Positions 27,634 through 34,088 of a stretch of 34,088 bases of DNA are shown in pieces. How positions within the stretch are numbered: the stretch's first letter is position 1; each line of letters opens with the position of its first letter. The notes under the pieces are model-generated. The model saw only the letters and a list, made by a program, of their open reading frames with translations, was not told where the DNA came from and did not search any database. The DNA is from Candidatus Acidiferrales bacterium (lineage in GTDB: Bacteria; Acidobacteriota; Terriglobia; Acidiferrales; UBA7541): positions 1-34,088 of the forward strand of contig JASHRN010000225.1 of the NCBI GenBank assembly GCA_030037335.1. The letters run 5' to 3'. The position numbers and the translations under genes were made by a program.

Positions 27634-28979
27634 TCCCCTGCCCCCTGTACTTCGCGAACTCTTTCTCGCGCCCCTTCCCCACGTTCAGCATGCCGATTCG
27701 CTTTCATCGCATACAGCGCGCTGTCGGCGGAATTCAGCAGCTTTTCAATCGTCAAACCGTCGCGCGGATACACCGCCACTCCGGCGCTGACCGAAATTCT
27801 TGGTTCGTGCCCGTCTTCCTGCAAGCGCTTGCGGATACGTTGCGTCACCTGCACGGCTACTGCCTCTTCCGCCTCCGGCAGCACCAGCGCAAATTCATCT
27901 CCGCCGTAGCGCGCTGCGGTATCCATCCCGCGGCAATGCACGCGCAACACGCTCGCCAGCCGTTTCAGCGCCTGGCTGCCAACCAAATGCCCATGATTGT
28001 CATTGATTTTTTTCAGGCCATCCAAGTCAAGCAGCACCACCGCAAATCCCCGGCTCGTCCTCTGCGCGCGCTGCAGCTCCAGTTCCATCACTTCCAGCAG
28101 CCGCCGGTAATTCGACAGTCCCGTGAGCGGATCGCTGATGGCTAGCCGGCTCGCCTGATCAAACAGGCGCGAATTATCCAAGAGGGCTCCGCCGAGCACG
28201 ACGACGTAACCGGCCGCCTCTAAAAACTGCGCCGCGCCCGACGCCGCGTCGAAATGCATCGACGATTGGCTCATTGTCACGTGACAAAGCACATTGATCA
28301 GCGCCGTGAGGAAAAGCGCCTTGTCCAGCGTCGAATCCGTGCGCTTCAGGCGCTTCCAGAATCCGATGGTAGCCACCAGGTAAATCGCTGCGGGCAGCAG
28401 GTCCCACGGCCGCGGAACAATGCTCGCCGGATAGACTCGCGGGGTCGCGGGAACGGCAAAAAATGCCACGCTTGTCAGGTAGGCAATCAAGCCGACGACC
28501 AGCAAAGCCCACGCGATCTCCCGATTCGGCTCGCGCGAAAGCGGCAGCCTCCTCTCGACCAGCAGGGCGGCGACCAGCAGTGTCGCCAGAAGCGTGCGGC
28601 TGACCATCCAGGAGAGCGGAACAGTAAGGGTCACCGCGCTTACGTGCGGAGCGATGTTCGCACCCATCTCAATCAGGCCCGCCAAGCCGAACCCGAAGGC
28701 CAGAATCAGAGAGATGCGATCATGAATGCCGCCAAACCTCACCAGCGCGTTGGCTGCAAATGTGAACGCGAGCAGGCTGCCCGCGAACTGGATATATCGT
28801 TCAAGCAGAGGGTCGGGATAATACGTGGAATGGCGCAAGTACCACAGGCACACTCCCATCGCCGTCGCGGTCAGCGTCCAGATAATCGCCCACCGCAAGT
28901 AATCTGAACGTATTACGGCTTTAGCTTGACTTCCCGATGACCCCAAAATGCCCCCGGACACACATATCCACCCAAACAT
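27591..28979 (-). CDS. Membrane-anchored GGDEF diguanylate cyclase
   Basis: Multiple N-terminal TM helices; DPLTGLSNYRRLLEVMELELQRAQRTSRGFAVVLLDLDGLKKINDNHGH...RGMDTAARYGGDEFALVLPEA; GGDEF and RxxD I-site intact. Start uncertain. Confidence 0.93.
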   Translation of the reverse strand: MFGWICVSGGILGSSGSQAKAVIRSDYLRWAIIWTLTATAMGVCLWYLRHSTYYPDPLLERYIQFAGSLLAFTFAANALVRFGGIHDRISLILAFGFGLAGLIEMGANIAPHVSAVTLTVPLSWMVSRTLLATLLVAALLVERRLPLSREPNREIAWALLVVGLIAYLTSVAFFAVPATPRVYPASIVPRPWDLLPAAIYLVATIGFWKRLKRTDSTLDKALFLTALINVLCHVTMSQSSMHFDAASGAAQFLEAAGYVVVLGGALLDNSRLFDQASRLAISDPLTGLSNYRRLLEVMELELQRAQRTSRGFAVVLLDLDGLKKINDNHGHLVGSQALKRLASVLRVHCRGMDTAARYGGDEFALVLPEAEEAVAVQVTQRIRKRLQEDGHEPRISVSAGVAVYPRDGLTIEKLLNSADSALYAMKANRHAERGEGARERVREVQGAGEWQTPERGNLRLFR

Positions 28980-29052
28980 GATTCTTAAAGCACGCGGGAA
29001 ACCCTTCCCGAAAGAGAAAGGCGCTATCTAACCTTGTGATACGGAATGGCTT

Positions 29053-29058
29053 ACTATA
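29053..29058 (-). promoter_or_regulatory. Candidate -10 TATAGT for the GGDEF gene
   Basis: Minus strand TATAGT about 75 nt upstream of the GGDEF ORF; -35 weak. Confidence 0.3.
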
Positions 29059-29185
29059 AAGAAGGCCCTCGGGGACAAAAGCAGGAGTTCCGATTGGAAC
29101 TGGAGCTAGGGCCAAAAGGTTACGAATTGAATCGCGTGTTCCACTGTGGAAATAGCGTAATAAGGAACCGCTGGAGCCGTTTTCG

Positions 29186-29425
29186 TTACATTTTTGGGGG
29201 CGGAGGAGGGGGCGGCAGGTCTCTGGCAACAATTACGCTTTCAAACGCGCACTGCTTATGCGCCCCATCGCAGAATGGCTTGTTCTGCGATTGCCCACAG
29301 CGGCATAGCGCCACCTGATTGCGCCCACCGAGTCCGAAGACGCGTCCCTGCGCGTCAACAATCTCAAAATCGCCTTCGACCTTGATCGACCCATTATCCC
29401 GTATCGTAATTTTCGTCCCCGCCAT
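29186..29425 (-). CDS. CDGSH iron-sulfur domain protein
   Basis: MAGTKITIRDNGSIKVEGDFEIVDAQGRVFGLGGRNQVALCRCGQSQNKPFCDGAHKQCAFESVIVARDLPPPPPPPKM: exact CxCx2(S/T)x3PxCDG(S/A/T)H. ATG 2 nt after the upstream gene's stop. Confidence 0.93.
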   Translation of the reverse strand: MAGTKITIRDNGSIKVEGDFEIVDAQGRVFGLGGRNQVALCRCGQSQNKPFCDGAHKQCAFESVIVARDLPPPPPPPKM

Positions 29426-29427
29426 AT

Positions 29428-30564
29428 TCAATTGACCCCGCTCAATACTTCTCTGCTTCCACTCCAACTCTCGGTCTGATCGATTCCTGCTTTTCGCAGC
29501 TCCGTCATCAGAAGGACCGGATCTACGGCATCCGCCAGAAAATACACGCCCGCTTTTACGCCTTTCGCTTCCGACATCATGCGGGCAACCGTTGCCAGCG
29601 TCACCCCGTGAATCCAATAATCGCGACGCTGCCGGTAAACGACCTGCACCGTCAAGGTTAACTTATCTTCGCCGGATTTCCCAATGACTTGCGCCCATGC
29701 AAACCCATCCACCGGCAAACAATCATTCCTTCGGAAAGCGGCTCTCATCAGTCGCACGGCCACGGCTTCTGGCAGGGGAACTGCAGCTATCGCGGTGGTG
29801 CCTATCGCAGTACGCAGGCCAGATAGATACGCATAAGGGAAGAAGTCGCATTCTCTCAGGTGCCGCCCTATCTCGTTCAGCTCTGGCATAGAGACCAAGG
29901 CAAAGCGCCGCGAACCAATTGGATTGCCCAAGTCAATCTTGCGAAACGCTACAGACATCTTGGCGCGCGTCCATTCTCCATGGTGGAAATAACCGGGGCT
30001 GCGAAGACCGCTTCGATGAACGAACAATGCCGCATCATGTAGAGCATTCTCCGACCATTCTCCCGAGTCACCGAAGCACGCCGTCACAGATTCGATCGAA
30101 TTCATTTTTGCTCTTGCCCGCGCGACCGCGTATGCCGGCACGAGCTCACTGAGACCCGGCATCCAGCCGGCTGAAATAATGAAAGACAGCCCTAAATCCG
30201 CAATTTCTTTGGCATGGGAACTCAGACGTTCTTTGACGAGCGACAAGCCCGCCGCATCGACGTAATGGCAGTGGTTTCGGAAAGCAGCTTGCGCCACTCG
30301 GTCCTGCAGTAACGTCATAGGCCCCGCACAATTAATAATTACAGAGCATCGCTGGCAGAAAGCGTTCAGTGTGCGGCCGTCAAATACATCAACAGTCGCC
30401 ACTGAAACCTTGTCGCCAAACTGTCTCGCGAGAGTTTGAGCTTTCCCAGAATCACGCCCTGCGACGGCGATTTCGCCGGTGGAAGACTTGCACAGCTCCG
30501 ACACAACGACTCTTCCGCTCGCGCCGTAACCGCCTACAACGCCGAAAGCAGCCTTTTGGCTCAA
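29428..30564 (-). CDS. Saccharopine dehydrogenase-like NAD(P)-binding oxidoreductase
   Basis: AAFGVVGGYGASGRVVVSELCKSSTGEIAVAGRDSGKAQTLARQFGDKVSVATVDVFD...VINCAGPMTLLQDRVAQAAFRNHCHYVDAAG. Confidence 0.88.
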   Translation of the reverse strand: MSQKAAFGVVGGYGASGRVVVSELCKSSTGEIAVAGRDSGKAQTLARQFGDKVSVATVDVFDGRTLNAFCQRCSVIINCAGPMTLLQDRVAQAAFRNHCHYVDAAGLSLVKERLSSHAKEIADLGLSFIISAGWMPGLSELVPAYAVARARAKMNSIESVTACFGDSGEWSENALHDAALFVHRSGLRSPGYFHHGEWTRAKMSVAFRKIDLGNPIGSRRFALVSMPELNEIGRHLRECDFFPYAYLSGLRTAIGTTAIAAVPLPEAVAVRLMRAAFRRNDCLPVDGFAWAQVIGKSGEDKLTLTVQVVYRQRRDYWIHGVTLATVARMMSEAKGVKAGVYFLADAVDPVLLMTELRKAGIDQTESWSGSREVLSGVN

Positions 30565-30586
30565 GGTTCAACAATGCAGTTTTGAT

Positions 30587-31756
30587 TTAGTACTTTGGCA
30601 CCGAGGGGTCTACTTCATCCGACCACGCCAAAATTCCACCCTTCAAATTCCAAATTTTGTGAAAGCCAGCCTTTTGCAGAAATTGCACCGCTTCGCCCGA
30701 ACGCTTGCCGCTGCGGCAATGCGCCACGATTTCGCGCGAACTGTCGAGTTCGCTCACGCGCCGAGGTAAATCGCCCAGCGGGATCAAATGTCCGCGCAGA
30801 TTGCAGATCTGATATTCATGCGGCTCGCGCACATCGAGAATATAAATATCGTCTCCGCGATCGAGCCGCGCCTTCAAATCCCTTGGTGTAATTTCCGGAA
30901 TATCCAACGGCTTTGCCTCCACTTCTTCGCCGCGAATGCCGCAGAACTCCGCGTAATCGATCAGCTTGGTTATTGTACGATGTTCGCCGCACACTAGGCA
31001 TTCGAGATTTTTCCGCAGCTTCATCTCGCGGAAGCGCATCCGCAGCGCGTCAAACAACAGCAAGCGCCCCACAAGCGGCTCGCCATTCCCCAAAATCAGC
31101 TTCAGCGTCTCCATCGCCTGAATGCAGCCGATGATTCCCGGCAGCACGCCCAGCACTCCGCCTTCCGCGCACGACGGCACCAGCCCTGGCGGAGGCGGTT
31201 CAGGATAAAGGCATCGGTAACACGGGCCTCCGGGATAGCCGAAAATGCTCGCCTGCCCTTCGAAGCGGAAAATCGATCCGTACACATTCGGCTTGCCGAG
31301 CAGCACGCATGCGTCATTCACCAGATAGCGCGTCGGAAAATTGTCTGTGCCGTCGGCGACGATATCGTATTCGCGCACAATATCGAGCGCGTTTTCGCTC
31401 GTCAGCCGCGTCTCATACGCATCGATTTGAATCTCTGGATTCAAATTGCTCAGTCTTTCGCGCGCCGCTTCCAATTTTTTCCGGCCAACGTCGCTCGTCC
31501 CAAAAGTCACTTGCCGCTGCAAATTCGTGAAGTCCACCGCATCGAAATCGATGATCCCCAGCCGCCCGACTCCCGCTGCTGCCAGATACAATCCCAGCGG
31601 CGCGCCCAATCCTCCCGCGCCCACGAGCAGCACTTTCGCTTTTTTCAGCTTAAGCTGCCCCTCCATGCCCACTTCCGGCATGATCAGGTGACGGCTGTAA
31701 CGCAGCACTTCTTCTTTCGAAAGCGCTGCCGGATTGTTCGCCGATGATTCCTTCAC
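30587..31756 (-). CDS. moeZ: MoeB/ThiF-type adenylyltransferase with C-terminal rhodanese domain (MoeZ-like)
   Basis: RYSRHLIMPEVGMEGQLKLKKAKVLLVGAGGLGAPLGLYLAAAGVG; CYRCLYPEPPP and CLVCG zinc motifs; rhodanese IVAHCRSGKRSGEAVQFLQKAGF. Confidence 0.95.
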   Translation of the reverse strand: MKESSANNPAALSKEEVLRYSRHLIMPEVGMEGQLKLKKAKVLLVGAGGLGAPLGLYLAAAGVGRLGIIDFDAVDFTNLQRQVTFGTSDVGRKKLEAARERLSNLNPEIQIDAYETRLTSENALDIVREYDIVADGTDNFPTRYLVNDACVLLGKPNVYGSIFRFEGQASIFGYPGGPCYRCLYPEPPPPGLVPSCAEGGVLGVLPGIIGCIQAMETLKLILGNGEPLVGRLLLFDALRMRFREMKLRKNLECLVCGEHRTITKLIDYAEFCGIRGEEVEAKPLDIPEITPRDLKARLDRGDDIYILDVREPHEYQICNLRGHLIPLGDLPRRVSELDSSREIVAHCRSGKRSGEAVQFLQKAGFHKIWNLKGGILAWSDEVDPSVPKY

Positions 31757-31785
31757 TTGCGTAGCCGTGCTTTCTTCCTCTGCGA

Positions 31786-32067
31786 TTATTCCGTGCCGCC
31801 GGCAATCGACGGCACAATGCTGATCGTGTCTCCTTGCTGCAGTGTCGTCTTTTCCTTTTGCAAATAGCGAATATCTTCGTCGTTCACGTACACGTTCACG
31901 AAACTTCGCAGCCGCCCATCATCAGAATACAAATGCTTCTTCAGTTCGCCGAATTGCGAAGTCAGCGAGCCGAGCGCCTCCGCCACCGTATTCGCCTCCA
32001 AATCCACGCTTTCCCGCTTACCCGCGAATTGCCGCAGCGGTGTAGGAATAATCACTTTAACGCCCAT
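31786..32067 (-). CDS. cysO: MoaD/ThiS/CysO-like ubiquitin-fold sulfur carrier protein
   Basis: MGVKVIIPTPLRQFAGKRESVDLEANTVAEALGSLTSQFGELKKHLYSDDGRLRSFVNVYVNDEDIRYLQKEKTTLQQGDTISIVPSIAGGTE; AGGAGAGG SD upstream of the ATG at 32067. Confidence 0.92.
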   Translation of the reverse strand: MGVKVIIPTPLRQFAGKRESVDLEANTVAEALGSLTSQFGELKKHLYSDDGRLRSFVNVYVNDEDIRYLQKEKTTLQQGDTISIVPSIAGGTE

Positions 32068-32143
32068 TATTTCCTCTCCTTGATTCATTTCACAGAATCA
32101 AATCGTCCTGCAAAGTCGCCGCCACGCTCGCGAATCAACTCAC

Positions 32144-32578
32144 TCAGCGAGGCACGCTCGAAATAAACTCGATCCCCTCTTCTTGGTACTTCACGCGGTC
32201 ATCATCCAGCCGCCACGAACGCATCTCGCGCGGCTCGCCTTTCTCCACCTGAAAAATAATATAGCTGTACCACGGCCACGCGTGCTCGCGGTCAAATTCG
32301 CTTGGCCGCGCCGGCGAATCAGGATGCGAATGATACCAGCCGATCAGCTCCCATCCTTTCGCGCTCGCTTCCTTTTCCGCAAGCCGCACATCATCTGCAG
32401 TAATCGAGAACCGATTCCGCGGCGAATCATTCCGCTGATTCACCAGCGGAACCAGCCCGAGAACCGTGCGATTCGCTCCCTCATCATTCCCCAACAACGC
32501 CCCGCAGCATTCATTCGGATAATCCCGCGCGCCATGCTCGTGAATTTTCTCGATGAGCGCTTCACCAACCCGCAGCAT
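32144..32578 (-). CDS. JAMM/MPN+ metalloprotease (Mec-like)
   Basis: MLRVGEALIEKIHEHGARDYPNECCGALLGN...GWYHSHPDSPARPSEFD: E and HxHx7Sx2D JAMM motif. ATG at 32578 overlaps the cysM stop (TGATG). Confidence 0.92.
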   Translation of the reverse strand: MLRVGEALIEKIHEHGARDYPNECCGALLGNDEGANRTVLGLVPLVNQRNDSPRNRFSITADDVRLAEKEASAKGWELIGWYHSHPDSPARPSEFDREHAWPWYSYIIFQVEKGEPREMRSWRLDDDRVKYQEEGIEFISSVPR

Positions 32579-33558
32579 CAGCCGATTTTCTCCCCTTCGG
32601 ACTCGTCCCAGAATCTCTCGCTCAAATAGCGGTCGCCCGAATCGGGGAACACCGTCACGATCACCGCATTTTCGCCCCGCCCCAGCTTTTCCGCCACTTT
32701 CAAGCATGCGCAAAGCGCCGCGCCCGAACTCACGCCTGCCAAAATTCCTTCTTCGCGCGCCAGCGCGCGCACCATCTTAAAAGCATCCTCGGTGTGCACT
32801 TCGATATTTTCATCCGCCAGCGAAGCGTCGTAAATCGCCGGCACAATCGCGCTGGCCATGTGCTTCAAGCCTTCCAGCCCGTGAAACGCCTCATCCGGCT
32901 GCACGCTGATCGCGCGAATTGCAGGATTCAATTCCTTCAATCTTCGCGTCACGCCCACAAACGTCCCGCTCGTTCCCAGCCCCGCCACAAAATGCGTCAC
33001 GCGCCCGCGTGTCTGCCGCCAAATTTCCATCGCCGTCGTGTCATAATGCGCCCTCGGATTCGCCGGATTGCTGTACTGGTCCGCATAAAAATACTTCCCA
33101 CGATTCTCCTCAAAAATCTCGCGCGCCCGCCGAATCGCTCCATCCGAACCCTCCTCTGCCGGCGTCAAAATCAATTCTGCGCCCAGCGCGCGAATCGTGC
33201 GCAGTCGCTCCGGCGAAGCCGACGACGGAACGCACAGCATCACGTCATAACCCAGCGATGCCCCAATCATCGCCAACGCGATGCCTGTGTTACCGCTCGT
33301 CGCGTCCAGAATCGTCTTGCCTGCGTGCAGCGTGCCACTTCTCTCTGCGTCGCGAATCATCGCCAGCGCCGCACGATCCTTCACCGACCCGCCCGGATTA
33401 AACCATTCCGCCTTTGCGTAGAATTCGACATTGGGAAATCCCGCGCCAACAGCCCGAAGCCGCAATAGCGGCGTATTGCCAATCAGCTCGAACAGACGCG
33501 ATCCCGATGGTGCCTTTGGCCTCTCTATCTGTTCGCTAATTGCGAATCTCGGTTCCAT
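32578..33558 (-). CDS. cysM: PLP-dependent cysteine synthase family protein (CysM/O-phosphoserine sulfhydrylase-like)
   Basis: LIGNTPLLRLRAVG...NPGGSVKDRAALAMI (PLP Lys), DATSGNTGIALAMIGA, VAGLGTSGTFVGVTRRLKE, EEGILAGVSSGAAL. Confidence 0.93.
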   Translation of the reverse strand: MEPRFAISEQIERPKAPSGSRLFELIGNTPLLRLRAVGAGFPNVEFYAKAEWFNPGGSVKDRAALAMIRDAERSGTLHAGKTILDATSGNTGIALAMIGASLGYDVMLCVPSSASPERLRTIRALGAELILTPAEEGSDGAIRRAREIFEENRGKYFYADQYSNPANPRAHYDTTAMEIWRQTRGRVTHFVAGLGTSGTFVGVTRRLKELNPAIRAISVQPDEAFHGLEGLKHMASAIVPAIYDASLADENIEVHTEDAFKMVRALAREEGILAGVSSGAALCACLKVAEKLGRGENAVIVTVFPDSGDRYLSERFWDESEGEKIG

Positions 33559-33732
33559 CCCAATTCCTGTGCCGCTTAGGCTGAGCTTCTGAAGGTTTGT
33601 TTCTAAAGTCAGATTAGATGCGCGTACAACCGCGAGGAACTAAGGTTTTAGGAACTACAGCGCTGGCCGGGATTGTGGAGGGATTGCATATCTACATCTT
33701 AACCTCTTCCGGAATGTTCTGCGCAAGAAAAC

Positions 33733-34088
33733 TTAGTGCCGGGCAACGATCGTCTCAAGCTGCTTCACATGATTCAAATCGTGGCCGCCCATCGTTTCCA
33801 CCAGCGTCTTGAACGTCATTTCCCCACGCTCAGGATGCGTCACGCGCTTCGAAAACGCTTCCGCCGGAGCCGCATGGATGAACGACAAATTCCATCGCCG
33901 CAACGCGGAAAATACCGCTAGCGCCGTTGGCGCGTCATACGCCGCATAGGGCACGGCCCATTTGTCCTGATCGAACGGCTGAATTACGTGATGATTCTCC
34001 GCAAGCGTCTGCCGCAGCCGGTACGAAAAAACCACTTCGCAATCGGCCAAATGGCAAATAATCTGCCGCGCGCTCCATTTTCCCGGCG
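33733..34088 (-). CDS. DinB family protein, 5' end runs off the window
   Basis: Reading frame continues to the window edge: PGKWSARQIICHLADCEVVFSYRLRQTLAENHHVIQPFDQDKWA...HPERGEMTFKTLVETMGGHDLNHVKQLETIV. Confidence 0.88.
   Translation of the reverse strand, partial: PGKWSARQIICHLADCEVVFSYRLRQTLAENHHVIQPFDQDKWAVPYAAYDAPTALAVFSALRRWNLSFIHAAPAEAFSKRVTHPERGEMTFKTLVETMGGHDLNHVKQLETIVARH

Noticed and set aside
29046-29318. Plus-strand 90-aa ORF with poly-Gly (MAYYKEGPRGQKQEF...GGGGGGG)
   Set aside because: Overlaps the CDGSH gene antisense; the poly-Gly is the complement of its polyproline tail. No SD or family support.
33618-33812. Plus-strand 64-aa ORF in the gap upstream of cysM
   Set aside because: No motif or SD support, and its 3' half is antisense to the dinB coding region.
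1-34088. Phage, integrative element, toxin-antitoxin or defence system
   Set aside because: No integrase, transposase, restriction, CRISPR, retron or toxin-antitoxin signatures in any translated ORF; content is housekeeping and metabolic.

Overview
This 34 kb window is a gene-dense, high-GC bacterial chromosomal segment. Two ADOP-type permeases with a PadR regulator point to Acidobacteriota; this is inferred from gene content, not from a search. I found no rRNA, tRNA, CRISPR array, transposase or phage gene. Main content: two ADOP/MacB-FtsX permeases (one truncated at the left edge) with a PadR regulator; a six-TM cytochrome b fused to a sulfite-oxidase-fold molybdopterin domain; a translationally coupled triplet of secreted amidohydrolase-fold proteins, only one of which keeps metal ligands; a secreted Pro/His-rich protein; an adenosine deaminase-like gene; a FadN/FadB-like bifunctional protein; a patatin; a DUF4398-OmpA protein; GTP-type PEP carboxykinase; MmcQ/YjbR; a CxxC protein; an alpha/beta hydrolase; an APC permease; a peroxiredoxin; a noncanonical NRAMP-type transporter with a small TM protein and a cytochrome c; DUF3467; a GGDEF/PilZ pair; and a co-directional sulfur-carrier locus cysM-JAMM(Mec)-cysO-moeZ followed by a saccharopine-dehydrogenase-like reductase and a CDGSH Fe-S protein; plus a partial DinB at the right edge. 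The strongest leads are the extended CysO/JAMM/MoeZ/CysM locus, whose carrier ends in GG-TE rather than GG, and the amidohydrolase triplet with two apparent pseudoenzymes.
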